Assembly (NCBI GenBank): GCA_003584875.1
Contig: QVQD01000211.1
Span: 1-37,991 of the forward strand
Direction of reading: 5' to 3'
Length of the DNA: 37,991 nt
DNA from: Methylococcales bacterium
GTDB lineage: Bacteria > Pseudomonadota > Gammaproteobacteria > Methylococcales > Methylomonadaceae
Positions within the stretch are counted from its first letter, which is position 1; each line of letters starts with the position of its first letter. Under the pieces are notes generated by a model. The model was not told where the DNA came from, did not search any database, and worked only from the letters and a program-made list of their open reading frames with translations. This document shows positions 1-8,286 of this stretch, piece by piece. Made by a program: the position numbers and the translations under genes.

Positions 1-97
1 TAATACCTTCTGCCTTGCTATTCCAACCTTTTCTGCTACCGGCTTGTTCTTCCATGCTGCTATTCCAAACAATTCTGCTAACAGTTTGTTTTTCCAT
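1..97 (-). CDS. possible partial small ORF with 14-residue in-frame repeats
   Basis: Read on the minus strand from an ATG at 97, the frame stays open to the window edge (32 codons, incomplete). It encodes two consecutive 14-residue units, MEKQTVSRIVWNSS and MEEQAGSRKGWNSK, which match at 8 of 14 positions. The DNA repeat is therefore a 42-bp imperfect tandem duplication that keeps the frame. There is no clear Shine-Dalgarno sequence before the ATG. I do not recognise the product. It may be the start of a repeat-bearing small protein, or a non-coding minisatellite that happens to be open. Confidence 0.25.
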   Translation of the reverse strand, partial: MEKQTVSRIVWNSSMEEQAGSRKGWNSKAEGI

Positions 98-98
98 A
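14..98. repeat. imperfect 42-bp tandem repeat, two units
   Basis: Each unit contains GCTATTCCAA, then TTCTGCTA about 5 bases later, then a stretch ending in TTCCAT. The two units lie at about 14-55 and 56-97. The period is a multiple of three, which fits either a coding duplication or a short minisatellite. Confidence 0.55.
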
Positions 99-137
99 AA
101 GCTAAGCTAACTTTCAACAATCAATAACCAGACAGGG

Positions 138-153
138 TGGGCAAACGATAAAA
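138..153. repeat. fragment of a GTAGGGTGGGC-type REP
   Basis: The 16 bases TGGGCAAACGATAAAA at 138-153 recur exactly at 33899-33914, where they form part of a GTAG-headed palindrome. Here only one arm is recognisable, so it looks like a decayed copy. Confidence 0.4.
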
Positions 154-213
154 AACAGCATTATACGGGCAGCTCATCTGTCATGAGTATAGATAAATTG
201 CGAAAATCATACT

Positions 214-271
214 TTAGGGGCGACAGATTCACCACGATTAACAGACAAATGTACTGAGCGAAACTGTCGTC
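214..271. repeat. degenerate REPIN-like pair, GGGGCGACAGATT family
   Basis: TAGGGGCGACAGATTC at 215-230 faces an imperfect reverse complement, GCGAAACTGTCGTC, at 258-271. The left core is shared with copies at 7065, 26622 and 36508. The arm is mismatched compared with the clean copy at 36508-36567, which suggests an old copy. Confidence 0.5.
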
Positions 272-337
272 ACTTCAAGATAATAGCTTTTGAAATTCAA
301 ACATACCTCGCTATGCTTTCCCAACAGGAATCATTAA

Positions 338-403
338 TTATGTAGATAAATATGGCTGTTACATAGGGAGAAGCTAAAATAATAATACTTTCACAGTCTC
401 TTA
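338..403. repeat. right half of the composite inverted-repeat element
   Basis: AATACTTTCACAGTCTCTTA at 384-403 is the right-end sequence found again at 12281-12300, and with one mismatch at 26997-27014. The preceding GAAGCTAAAATAATAATA and the segment near 338-355 (TTATGTAGATA) match the right side of the element at 26640-27014. No matching left end is visible upstream, so this copy is truncated or rearranged. Confidence 0.5.
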
Positions 404-406
404 GCC

Positions 407-460
407 GTAACCCGATTAACAATTACTGTGTCGGGTTACGCTACGCTAACCAGACCTATA
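407..460. repeat. degenerate REP of the TCGGGTTA family
   Basis: GTAACCCGA at 407-415 is complementary to TCGGGTTAC at 431-439. The sequence from 430 on (GTCGGGTTACGCTACGCTAA) belongs to the same family as 31571-31648 and 37696-37730. It lies just downstream of the trmL stop codon, so a transcribed hairpin at this end is possible. Confidence 0.5.
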
Positions 461-485
461 CATAGCTATCCGATATAAAAATAGA

Positions 486-950
486 TTACTCACCACCCAC
501 AAATCCTAATTGTCGCCAAGATTCATAACTGACTAAAGCAACAGCATTTGATAAGTTCATACTTCGATTATTGGGATGCATTGGGATTCTTAACTGATGC
601 TCTGAAGGTAATGATTGATGGATATAACTAGGTAGACCCGCTGTTTCTGAGCCAAACAATAAAACATCACCTGATTGATAGTCAATATTGCTATACAAAT
701 GACTGCCTTTTGTTGTGATGGCTAAGATTCTATTGCCTTGCATGGCGAATAAAAAGGCTTGATAATCTGGGTATCGGCTAATCTTAGCCATATCAAAATA
801 ATCTAGTCCAGATCGACGTAAGTTTTTTTCTTCGAAGTCAAAGCCCAAAGGCTCTATTAGATGCAAATGATAGCCGTTATTGGCAGTTAATCGAATAATG
901 TTACCGGTATTTTGCGGAATTTTTGGTTCAAATAGTGCAATATTTAACAT
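486..950 (-). CDS. trmL: tRNA (cytidine/uridine-34 2'-O)-methyltransferase TrmL
   Basis: SPOUT-class methyltransferase of 154 residues, the usual TrmL length. Three family motifs are visible: PQNTGNIIR at residues 12-20, [11 protein letters not shown] at about 97-107 and [18 protein letters not shown] near 122-139, the last forming the knotted SAM site. In this family the enzyme methylates the wobble ribose of tRNA-Leu isoacceptors in the cytoplasm as a homodimer. It starts at an ATG and is divergent from the yheT-like gene. Downstream there are only repeats. The short single-domain form argues against the larger SpoU enzymes TrmH and RlmB. Confidence 0.93.
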   Translation of the reverse strand: MLNIALFEPKIPQNTGNIIRLTANNGYHLHLIEPLGFDFEEKNLRRSGLDYFDMAKISRYPDYQAFLFAMQGNRILAITTKGSHLYSNIDYQSGDVLLFGSETAGLPSYIHQSLPSEHQLRIPMHPNNRSMNLSNAVALVSYESWRQLGFVGGE

Positions 951-1016
951 GTTTTTGTTTTAGGGTCTTTAAGGTAAGCTGTACTAATTAGCATAATTAA
1001 CTTGAGGATAAACCAT

Positions 1017-2021
1017 TTGTTAATCGAAACAAACTTTAAAGCGGCATGGTGGCTAAAGAACGCTCATTTACAAACTTTATATCCTGCCTTAATTAGAACG
1101 ACACCTATCTTAAATTTAAGGCGTGAGCGTTTAATAACACCTGATCATGATTTTGTTGATCTTGATTGGTATGGTGAAGAACATCAGCCTTTAGTTATCT
1201 TATTGCATGGCTTATCGGGCAGCTCAAAATCTACTTACATCAATGGTTTACAACGCTCCTTAGCCAGCCATGGTTTTCGTAGCGTCGTTTTAAATTTTCG
1301 CGGCTGTAGCGGTGAATACAACCATACTGCACGTTGCTATCATTCTGGTGAAACCGAAGACATCCACTTTCTTTATCAAACACTCAGACTAAGAGAGCCT
1401 AATACGCAAATGGCGGCTATTGGTTTTTCTTTAGGGGGGAATGTTTTGTTGAAATGGTTAGGCGAGCAAAATGATCAGTTATCGTTATTTGCGGCTGTCG
1501 CAGTTTCAGTACCTCTGTTATTAGATGCCTGCGCGACTAAATTAGATCAAGGTTTTTCTAAAGTATATCGAGGCTATTTGCTAGGTGAACTCAAAGTCTA
1601 TATTCGAGATAAATACCATTATTTACAACAACTCAATAAACATGAAGAAGCCAATAAACTTGCCCAACTAGGTGACTTATCTAAAATCAATTCCTTTTGG
1701 CAATACGATGATCAGGTCGTTGCCAAATTACATGACTTTGAAAGTAGCCAAGATTATTATCAGCGTTCTAGTTCGCGGCAATTTCTTAAAGCCATAACGG
1801 TACCTACTTTGTTAATCCAAGCAACTGATGATCCGTTCATGACCGCCTCGGTTATTCCAGAGTTAGATGAGTTATCTGGCAGTGTAAAGCTAGAGCAAAC
1901 GACTAAAGGTGGTCATGTAGGCTTTGTGATGGGCAATAATCCTTTTAAACCTTATTTTTGGTTAGATCAGCGTATCCCTGAGTTTTTAAAGTCACAGACA
2001 CAGCATGATATTGTCGCGTAA
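1017..2021 (+). CDS. yheT: YheT-family alpha/beta hydrolase
   Basis: Alpha/beta-hydrolase of the YheT/EMB8 family. AAWWLKNAHLQTLYPAL near the N-terminus is the family's conserved entry motif (NPHLQT in E. coli). The frame could open at a TTG at 1002, but that codon has no Shine-Dalgarno. A second TTG at 1017 is preceded by GAGG at 1004-1007 with a 9-base spacer, so I start there. Counting from the 1002 codon, LLHGLSGSS forms the oxyanion region, GFSLGGN holds the nucleophile Ser143, and Asp277 in ATDDPF and His305 in GGHVGF complete the triad. The physiological substrate is not known for the family; an esterase activity is assumed. It stands alone, divergent from trmL. Confidence 0.85.
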   Translation: MLIETNFKAAWWLKNAHLQTLYPALIRTTPILNLRRERLITPDHDFVDLDWYGEEHQPLVILLHGLSGSSKSTYINGLQRSLASHGFRSVVLNFRGCSGEYNHTARCYHSGETEDIHFLYQTLRLREPNTQMAAIGFSLGGNVLLKWLGEQNDQLSLFAAVAVSVPLLLDACATKLDQGFSKVYRGYLLGELKVYIRDKYHYLQQLNKHEEANKLAQLGDLSKINSFWQYDDQVVAKLHDFESSQDYYQRSSSRQFLKAITVPTLLIQATDDPFMTASVIPELDELSGSVKLEQTTKGGHVGFVMGNNPFKPYFWLDQRIPEFLKSQTQHDIVA

Positions 2022-2082
2022 ATTATTGAATAGTTAATTGGACTATCATTTCCTAATATAAATTTTTAGGATTTGAATATCT

Positions 2083-2100
2083 GTAGGGGCGACACCTAGC
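2083..2100 (+). repeat. single GTAGGGGCGACA REP head
   Basis: GTAGGGGCGACACCTAGC carries the GTAG head and core of the family seen at 7065 and 36508, but has no inverted partner nearby. It lies between the hydrolase gene and infA. Confidence 0.4.
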
Positions 2101-2182
2101 CTAACTTAGATTCATGCCATCTTGTCAACATCATTATCATGTGATGATTTAAGCAACTATTAAAATTCACTTGATTCAACTA

Positions 2183-2209
2183 TTGTTAACTATCAAGTTA
2201 TGATATGAT
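2183..2209 (+). promoter_or_regulatory. candidate promoter of infA
   Basis: TTGTTA (2183-2188) and TATGAT (2204-2209) resemble sigma-70 boxes with a short 15-base spacer, about 30 bases before the infA start. A second TATGAT reading at 2199-2204 overlaps, so the exact register is unsure. Confidence 0.3.
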
Positions 2210-2239
2210 TAGCGACTTTTATCGTTGAGACAGTAATAA

Positions 2240-2458
2240 ATGGCCAAAGAAGATCAGATTGAAATGGAAGGCAAGGTAATTGACACGCTTCCTAATACCA
2301 TGTTCCGTGTCGAGCTTGAAAACGGTCACGTAGTGACTGCACACATTTCAGGAAAAATGCGCAAACATTATATCCGTATATTAACGGGTGATAGTGTTAA
2401 AGTCGAAATGACCCCTTATGATTTAACTAAAGGCCGTATTACATTCCGTATGCGCTAA
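2240..2458 (+). CDS. infA: translation initiation factor IF-1
   Basis: A 72-residue protein, exactly the usual IF-1 length, made of one S1/OB-fold domain. [20 protein letters not shown] at the start and the end GRITFRMR are near-identical to well-known bacterial IF-1. It binds the 30S A site and helps IF-2 and IF-3 select initiator tRNA. It is adjacent to clpA but on the opposite strand, so the two converge, as in many Gammaproteobacteria where infA and clpA are neighbours. No strong Shine-Dalgarno is present before the ATG (CAGTAATAAATG). Confidence 0.97.
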   Translation: MAKEDQIEMEGKVIDTLPNTMFRVELENGHVVTAHISGKMRKHYIRILTGDSVKVEMTPYDLTKGRITFRMR

Positions 2459-2477
2459 AACATCACCATCTCACGAT

Positions 2478-2503
2478 GGTTACTCCGCCCTTAAGGAGTA
2501 ACC
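2478..2503. terminator. hairpin between convergent infA and clpA
   Basis: GGTTACTCC at 2478-2486 and GGAGTAACC at 2495-2503 form a perfect 9-bp stem with an 8-base loop. There is no T-run on either side, so it is either a weak bidirectional terminator or an mRNA-stabilising hairpin. Confidence 0.4.
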
Positions 2504-2560
2504 CCGCACCTATTAATAGATTAGCGACTGTTAGCTATTAAGTTCAACTGAGTTGCCGTA

Positions 2561-4831
2561 TTAAAAATCGGCCTCAGAAACAACCAATTCATTGCTTTCA
2601 ATAGCGAAACAGACTTCATCTTTTTCTATGAAAATTCTGACATGACCACCATTAGTGAGCTTGCCAAACAGCAAGTCATTCGCCAAAGGTTTCTTGATTT
2701 TTTCTTGGATTAATCGTGCCATAGGCCTTGCTCCCATCTTAGCGTCACAACCATTTTGGGCTAACCATAAACGGGCATCGGCATCTAATGCCAGTGTTAC
2801 TTGTTTTTCACTAAGCATGGCTTCTAATTCAAAAATAAACTTATCCACCACAGAGCCTACGACTGAAATATCTAAAGGCTTGAATTGAATAATGGCATCT
2901 AAACGATTTCTAAATTCTGGACTAAAGCCTTTTTCAATTATTTTCATGCTATCACTGGCATGATCTTGCTGAGTAAAGCCCATGGAGGCACGACTACCCT
3001 CTTCTGCGCCCGCATTAGTGGTCATCACTAATATAATGTTACGAAAATCTGCTTTACGACCATTATTATCAGTCAAGGAGCCGTGATCCATGACTTGCAA
3101 CAGCAAATTAAAGACATCGGGGTGGGCTTTTTCAAGCTCATCAAGCAATAGCACTGCATGGGGATGTTTATTAACCTGCTCAGTCAACAATCCCCCTTGA
3201 TCAAAACCAACATAACCTGGAGGTGCGCCAATTAATCTAGAAACGGTGTGCCGCTCCATATATTCGGACATATCAAAACGAATTAATTCTACACCTAATA
3301 CTTTAGCCAACTGACGAGTGACTTCTGTCTTACCTACGCCCGTTGGACCTGCAAATATAAATGAACCGATAGTCTTCTGCGCATCCCTCAAGCCAGCTCG
3401 CGACAACTTAATCGCTGAAGCTAAAGAAGAAATGGCTTCATCTTGACCAAACACGAGCATTTTTAAGTTTTTCTCAAGATTAGCTAGCTTATCAATATCG
3501 CTTGAAGACACTGATCTTGCAGGTACTCTTGCAATTTTTGAAACAATATCTTCAATCTCAGCAACATCAATTTCATCTTTACGCGCAGCAACTGTTGCCA
3601 TACGCTGTTTTGCACCCGCCTCATCTATAACATCAATAGCTTTATCAGGTAAATGTCGATCGGTGATATAGCGATCCGATAACTCAGCCGCAACACGCAA
3701 TGCATCCGCAGAATAAGTCACGTTATGGTGCTCTTCAAAACGTGATTTAAGTCCTTTTAAAATTAAAATAGTATCTTCTACAGAGGGCTCTACAACATCA
3801 ATCTTTTGGAATCTACGTGCCAAAGCATGATCTTTTTCAAATATGCCACGATATTCCTGATAAGTCGTTGAACCTATACAGCGCAACTGACCAGAAGCTA
3901 AAGAAGGCTTAATCAAATTAGAAGCATCCATAACGCCACCTGACGCTGATCCAGCTCCAATAATGGCATGAATCTCATCAATGAATAAAATAAAGTCAGG
4001 CTCTTTTTTGAGCTGATTCATTAATGCTTTAAGGCGCTTTTCAAAATCACCTCGGTATTTAGTACCCGCCACAAGCGCACCCAAATCTAAAGAATAGATC
4101 ACACTATTCAGTAATATGTCAGGCACTTCTTTATCAACGATTCTTTTCGCCAAGCCTTCTGCAATTGCCGTTTTACCAACACCCGCTTCTCCGACTAACA
4201 AAGGATTATTTTTACGTCGACGACATAAGGTTTGAATGGTACGTTCGAGCTCAAGCTCTCTGCCTATTAAGGGATCAATACGCCCTTGCAACGCTTCTTC
4301 ATTAAGATTGGTTGTGTACTTTTCCAAAGGACTGCCCGCTTCACCTTCAGAACCGGCAGATTCAGAAGCTGAGTCTTTTGTAGACTCCTGATCGTGGTCT
4401 TTTTTAGAAATACCATGAGCAAGATAATTAACGACATCCAATCGAGAAACATCTTGTTTATTTAACAGGTAAACAGCATGAGAGTCTTGTTCGCTAAATA
4501 AAGCCACAAATAAATTAGCACCTGTCACTTCTTTTTTATCAGAAGCTTGAACATGAAAAACAGCACGTTGCAGTACGCGCTGAAAACCTAAAGTAGGTTG
4601 TGTTTCACGATCAATATTTAAAGGAATCAGAGATATGGTATCTTCAATAAAGTGTGCTAACTGCTCTCGCAATAGAGTGAGATCGCAGCCACAGGCTTTC
4701 ATAATCGTTTCTGCTGCCGTGTTATCAAGCAACGCTAATAACAAATGCTCAACAGTGATAAATTCATGACGATTATCGTGCGCGTTTTTAAAGGCAGTAT
4801 TTAAGGTGACTTCAAGTTCTTTACTTAACAT
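2561..4831 (-). CDS. clpA: ATP-dependent Clp protease ATP-binding subunit ClpA
   Basis: Class I Clp/Hsp100 unfoldase, 756 residues. Order of parts: double Clp-N repeat (about 1-140), an acidic/serine-rich linker (about 145-170), AAA-1 with Walker A GEAGVGKT (214-221) and Walker B FIDEIHA (283-289), then AAA-2 with Walker A GPTGVGKT (495-502) and Walker [10 protein letters not shown]. There is no long coiled-coil middle domain, which separates it from ClpB. The loop that docks ClpP is MGF at 617-619, where E. coli has IGL. The ATG has AGGAG six bases upstream. It lies 12 bases behind clpS on the same strand, so the adaptor and unfoldase are co-transcribed. ClpA unfolds substrates and feeds them to ClpP. 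Confidence 0.97.
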   Translation of the reverse strand: MLSKELEVTLNTAFKNAHDNRHEFITVEHLLLALLDNTAAETIMKACGCDLTLLREQLAHFIEDTISLIPLNIDRETQPTLGFQRVLQRAVFHVQASDKKEVTGANLFVALFSEQDSHAVYLLNKQDVSRLDVVNYLAHGISKKDHDQESTKDSASESAGSEGEAGSPLEKYTTNLNEEALQGRIDPLIGRELELERTIQTLCRRRKNNPLLVGEAGVGKTAIAEGLAKRIVDKEVPDILLNSVIYSLDLGALVAGTKYRGDFEKRLKALMNQLKKEPDFILFIDEIHAIIGAGSASGGVMDASNLIKPSLASGQLRCIGSTTYQEYRGIFEKDHALARRFQKIDVVEPSVEDTILILKGLKSRFEEHHNVTYSADALRVAAELSDRYITDRHLPDKAIDVIDEAGAKQRMATVAARKDEIDVAEIEDIVSKIARVPARSVSSSDIDKLANLEKNLKMLVFGQDEAISSLASAIKLSRAGLRDAQKTIGSFIFAGPTGVGKTEVTRQLAKVLGVELIRFDMSEYMERHTVSRLIGAPPGYVGFDQGGLLTEQVNKHPHAVLLLDELEKAHPDVFNLLLQVMDHGSLTDNNGRKADFRNIILVMTTNAGAEEGSRASMGFTQQDHASDSMKIIEKGFSPEFRNRLDAIIQFKPLDISVVGSVVDKFIFELEAMLSEKQVTLALDADARLWLAQNGCDAKMGARPMARLIQEKIKKPLANDLLFGKLTNGGHVRIFIEKDEVCFAIESNELVVSEADF

Positions 4832-4843
4832 AAACGCTCCTAA

Positions 4844-5167
4844 TTAGACCATTTCCATCGAACACATTAACGGGTGCTGATAGCTTCGTGAATATTCGTT
4901 GACCATATAGACCTTAGTCTCAGCCACATCTTTACTATAAATACCACAAACCCCAACACCTTGAGTATGTATTTGTAGCATCACCTGCGTGGCTTTTTGC
5001 TCAGACATAGCAAAAAAATCCATCAATATTTCAATAACAAAATCCATCGGCGTATAGTCATCGTTTAATAAAATAACTTTATATAACGGAGGTTTTTTTA
5101 GCTTTGGTTTTGCATCTTGGAGTGCTATACCACTTCCATTATCTTCGTACGGTTCAAAATCAGACAT
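4844..5167 (-). CDS. clpS: ClpS, N-degron adaptor for ClpAP
   Basis: ClpS family protein of 107 residues. A flexible N-terminus is followed by the conserved substrate-pocket signature LNDDYTPMDFV at 34-44, with Asn35, Asp36 and Asp37, and by His67 in the second pocket segment; all match known N-degron-binding residues. In the family, ClpS binds the ClpA N-domain and presents proteins with Leu, Phe, Tyr or Trp N-termini. The gene begins at an ATG and directly precedes clpA, forming a two-gene operon. The region upstream of 5167 is AT-rich and faces the divergent nudJ. Confidence 0.96.
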   Translation of the reverse strand: MSDFEPYEDNGSGIALQDAKPKLKKPPLYKVILLNDDYTPMDFVIEILMDFFAMSEQKATQVMLQIHTQGVGVCGIYSKDVAETKVYMVNEYSRSYQHPLMCSMEMV

Positions 5168-5372
5168 ATTTAAGCAAATAAACTAATAACGATAAGTTTG
5201 TAACATGTTGCTAATGGTAGAGTATTTCAAGCCTATGTAAATAACAAAATTTGTATACTTATAATTAAATGCTAGGCCAAGACTAATAATTCAGCTTAAC
5301 AGAACCATTTTTACCAACATAATTTACTTGAATCTAGTAACATATCAAATTTTTATCAGCCGGAAATCATCA

Positions 5373-5834
5373 ATGGTTTGGAAACCACACGTCACTGTTG
5401 CAGCTATCATTCATCAAGATAATCGTTTCTTGCTCGTAGAAGAAGAGACTGCACATGGACTCCAATTCAACCAACCTGCAGGACATCTCGAAGAAAACGA
5501 AGATCTAATTAGTGCTGTCCGAAGAGAAACCTTAGAAGAAACTGCATGGCTATTCGAACCAGAGCACATTATTAGCATTCAACTTTGGCGCAAAAGCTTG
5601 GAATTGCCAACCTTTTTGCGCGTCTGCTTTTCTGGTCTTTGTCACAGTTATAATCCCAATTTAACATTAGATGAAGGCATTGTTGCAACTCATTGGCTTA
5701 CTCGAGATGAAATCGCAGCACAGCAACATCGCTTGCGCAGCCCATTAGTATTAACAAGTGTAGATGAATATCTCAGTGGACAACGCCATCCGCTATCTTT
5801 GCTTAAATCCTATCTAGCTACAAGTCATGAGTAA
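5373..5834 (+). CDS. nudJ: NudJ-like Nudix phosphatase
   Basis: Nudix hydrolase of about 153 residues. A longer reading begins at TTG 5328, but alignment to NudJ (which starts MFKPHVTVA) and GGA 8 bases before the ATG at 5373 favour [11 protein letters not shown] as the true start. The Nudix box [20 protein letters not shown] is complete apart from Ala in place of the final conserved Gly (TAW). Members of the NudJ group hydrolyse thiamine pyrophosphate derivatives and nucleoside di- or triphosphates; the substrate here is inferred. Its last 8 bases overlap mnmA, which suggests translational coupling. The nudJ-mnmA pairing is well conserved in Gammaproteobacteria. Confidence 0.9.
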   Translation: MVWKPHVTVAAIIHQDNRFLLVEEETAHGLQFNQPAGHLEENEDLISAVRRETLEETAWLFEPEHIISIQLWRKSLELPTFLRVCFSGLCHSYNPNLTLDEGIVATHWLTRDEIAAQQHRLRSPLVLTSVDEYLSGQRHPLSLLKSYLATSHE

Positions 5835-6918
5835 AAACATCATTGTTGGTATGTCTGGCGGCGTTGATTCTTCAGTCACTGCCTTACAACTCCTAGAACA
5901 AGGCCACCAAGTTAGCGGCTTATTCATGAAAAATTGGGAAGAAGATGAAGGCACAGAATATTGCACAGCAATGGAAGATCTCGCTGATGCCCAACAAGTT
6001 TGCGACAAACTAGGCATTAACTTAAAAACCGTTAATTTTGCTGCCGAGTATTGGGATGAGGTCTTTGAAGTATTTTTATCTGAATTTAAAGCCGGCCGCA
6101 CCCCAAACCCAGACATACTTTGTAATAAGCACGTTAAATTCAAAGCCTTTCTAAATTATGCAATTGAAGACTTGGGTGCCGATTACATAGCAACCGGTCA
6201 CTATGCACGTGTTGCTGAGAAGAATGGTGAATTTCAGTTATTAAAGGGCCTAGATCCTAATAAAGAACAAAGTTATTTCCTGTATACCTTAGGACAAAAG
6301 GCCTTATCGAAAACGCTATTTCCGATTGGTCATCTACATAAACCAGAAATTCGTGCCTTAGCAAAAAAAGCAGGCTTTGATAATCATAAGAAAAAGGACA
6401 GTACGGGTATTTGTTTTATCGGTGAACGTAAATTCACCGAATTTTTGCAACGCTACTTACCCACTCAACCTGGCGAAATGGTTACTCCTGAAGGCCAATA
6501 TATAGGTAAACACCAAGGCTTAATGTATTACACCTTTGGACAACGCCAAGGACTAGGTATTGGTGGCGTAAAGAATGCACCCGATGAACCTTGGTATGTA
6601 CTCGAAAAAGATTTAGAAAACAATAGGCTGATTATTGGGCAAGGTCATGATCACCCGCTTATGCTACATAACACTTTAGAAGCTAATCAACTGGATTGGT
6701 GTAACAATCAAGCATTAACAGAAACTATTGTTTGTAAAGCAAAAACACGCTACCGACAAGCAGACCAAATTTGCAAGGTAATTCCCATTGAGAATAATCG
6801 CTGCCGCGTCTTATTTGATCAACCACAACGCGCCATTACCCCTGGACAATCAGTTGTTTTCTATCAAGATGAAATATGTTTGGGTGGCGGAATTATTGAA
6901 TCCAAGTCAAATAGTTAG
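5827..6918 (+). CDS. mnmA: tRNA 2-thiouridylase MnmA
   Basis: 363 residues, typical for MnmA. The PP-loop GMSGGVDSS (8-16) binds ATP to adenylate U34. The two catalytic cysteines are Cys99 in [11 protein letters not shown] and Cys196 in [12 protein letters not shown]. The C-terminal beta-barrel includes TPGQSVVFY and GGGIIES. The enzyme takes sulfur from the IscS/Tus relay and makes 2-thiouridine at the wobble base of Glu, Gln and Lys tRNAs. Its ATG lies inside the nudJ end. The usual next gene in enterics, hflD, is absent; a repeat region follows instead. Confidence 0.97.
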   Translation: MSKNIIVGMSGGVDSSVTALQLLEQGHQVSGLFMKNWEEDEGTEYCTAMEDLADAQQVCDKLGINLKTVNFAAEYWDEVFEVFLSEFKAGRTPNPDILCNKHVKFKAFLNYAIEDLGADYIATGHYARVAEKNGEFQLLKGLDPNKEQSYFLYTLGQKALSKTLFPIGHLHKPEIRALAKKAGFDNHKKKDSTGICFIGERKFTEFLQRYLPTQPGEMVTPEGQYIGKHQGLMYYTFGQRQGLGIGGVKNAPDEPWYVLEKDLENNRLIIGQGHDHPLMLHNTLEANQLDWCNNQALTETIVCKAKTRYRQADQICKVIPIENNRCRVLFDQPQRAITPGQSVVFYQDEICLGGGIIESKSNS

Positions 6919-6967
6919 TGGCATTAATCAATGCTTAAGTTTTCGCATAACAAGTAGAAGTGACTAA

Positions 6968-7091
6968 AGAGACTGTGAAAGTATTTTTTATAATCATCAA
7001 AAACGATAGCATTTGCCCTGAATATTACTCCACCCCAACCCTGACTCTGCACAGTTAAGCATTTGTAGGGGCGACAGATTAGCCCCTAAAG
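6968..7091. repeat. left half of the composite element with a GTAG REP
   Basis: AGAGACTGTGAAAGTATT at 6968-6985 is the left terminus shared with 12110 and 26640. At 7065-7091 GTAGGGGCGACAGATTAGCC begins a REP of the A family, whose own short hairpin runs into CCCCTAAAG. No right terminus follows before the 6S RNA gene, so this copy is one-sided. Confidence 0.5.
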
Positions 7092-7272
7092 TTTTCTAAT
7101 CCTAAATGTTGACGGTGACGCTTTGTGTTAGAACTATGAATTAAAATCAAGCGGCTTAATCGCTTAGCAAAAAAATAAGCTAATTGGTACTAATAAATTT
7201 CACGTCATATTTATGCGGAACTTACTCAACTAAAGCTATCGTTTTTTGGATTCATCGGGGTAAAATAGCACC

Positions 7273-7455
7273 CGTATCTCCTGCAGTAATCGAGAGTGTG
7301 CTGGGTGTTTCCTGAACCTGTTTTTACCCCGGGGTTGAAATCCGCTAATGGTGTGTATGCCCGTTTTATACGGGAAACCTGATTTACCGGTTACGTCCCC
7401 ACTTGAACCTCCGGTTCAAGGACGAAAGCACATAACGACACAGGCGGGAGATGCA
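7273..7455 (+). ncRNA. ssrS: 6S RNA
   Basis: The ends ATCTCCTGC (7276-7284) and GCGGGAGAT (7444-7452) pair over nine positions to close a long imperfect hairpin, as in 6S RNA. On the 3' side, TTGAACC/GGTTCAA (7403-7419) is the same small hairpin as in the E. coli RNA, and a CCCGT/ACGGG loop tip lies at 7360-7374. Length is about 180 nt. A -10-like TAAAAT sits at 7261-7266, which puts the start near 7273. The RNA mimics an open promoter and traps sigma-70 RNA polymerase in stationary phase. The common neighbour ygfA is not here. Recognised by eye only; a covariance-model search would settle exact ends. Confidence 0.88.
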
Positions 7456-7582
7456 ATTTCAATTGACTAGCTTTCTTGCTACATTGGGTTAATCACATAA
7501 CAATTAACGTTATATTTCAATAGAAATAAAAACCCACAAAACTATTAAAATATTTAAACCATCAAATATCCGCTTACCCATC

Positions 7583-7611
7583 ATGACGATACCCAGTTAA
7601 TTATGTATAAT
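7583..7611 (+). promoter_or_regulatory. candidate sigma-70 promoter of the thioredoxin-like gene
   Basis: A perfect -10 TATAAT (7606-7611) lies 17 bases after ATGACG (7583-7588), a 4-of-6 match to the -35 consensus. The start codon is 66 bases downstream. Confidence 0.45.
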
Positions 7612-7676
7612 GTCCAACATTTTTGTTGGCAAGATATTATTCATTCTATAAAACATAAACAGAGATGAGGTAAAAC

Positions 7677-8228
7677 ATGGTTTCACTAGAAACGCCAGTT
7701 TGTAACTTTGGCTTAAAAGCAATTGATTTTACCTTGCCTGGCATAGATGACCGAACTTGGTCACTTCAGGAATGCATGGGTGAAAAGGGTTTATTGGTTA
7801 TGTTTATCTGTAATCACTGCCCATATGTTAAAGCGGTACAAGATAGAATCGTTAGAGATGCCTTGGAACTTAAACAATTCGGCATTGAATCCGTTGCCAT
7901 CATGTCTAATGATCCAACTAATTATCCTGAAGATTCTTTCGACAATATGAAACTATTTGCCGAACGTTTGAATTTTAGCTTCCCCTATTTATTTGATGAA
8001 AGCCAGGAAATAGCTAAACAATATAATGCTGTTTGCACGCCTGATTTCTTTGGCTATAACGCTAACTTTGAATTGCAATATCGAGGTCGACTAGATGCAA
8101 GTCGTAAAGAAACAGCTGCACCTGAGACTCGTCGCGATTTATTTGAGGCAATGAAATTGATAGCCCAAACAGGCAACGGCCCTAAAGACCAAATTCCTAG
8201 CATGGGTTGCTCCATTAAATGGAAATAA
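7677..8228 (+). CDS. thioredoxin-like (AhpC/TSA, redoxin) family protein
   Basis: 183 residues with a thioredoxin fold of the redoxin/AhpC-TSA type. A CXXC motif, CNHC at 45-48 inside LVMFICNHCPYVKAV, sits after the first beta-strand, and a cis-proline region lies around VCTPDFFGYN. There is no signal peptide, so the protein is cytoplasmic. Close relatives are widespread and usually annotated only as thioredoxin family protein; a peroxide- or disulfide-reducing role is likely but unproven. The Shine-Dalgarno is GAGG, and the gene is 58 bases upstream of pgk on the same strand, so read-through into pgk is possible. Confidence 0.83.
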   Translation: MVSLETPVCNFGLKAIDFTLPGIDDRTWSLQECMGEKGLLVMFICNHCPYVKAVQDRIVRDALELKQFGIESVAIMSNDPTNYPEDSFDNMKLFAERLNFSFPYLFDESQEIAKQYNAVCTPDFFGYNANFELQYRGRLDASRKETAAPETRRDLFEAMKLIAQTGNGPKDQIPSMGCSIKWK

Positions 8229-8286
8229 GCAATACCGTACTTAAAGCTGATTACTTTACAACACTAACAAACCGAGAGCATAAAAT

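Noticed and set aside
2561-4831. ClpA with a defective ClpP-binding loop
   Set aside because: MGF in place of IGL keeps hydrophobic residues at the contact positions and so is more likely a conservative variant than a loss.
5814-6143. 109-codon ORF antisense to mnmA
   Set aside because: Shadow of the mnmA frame, which carries all catalytic motifs on the opposite strand.
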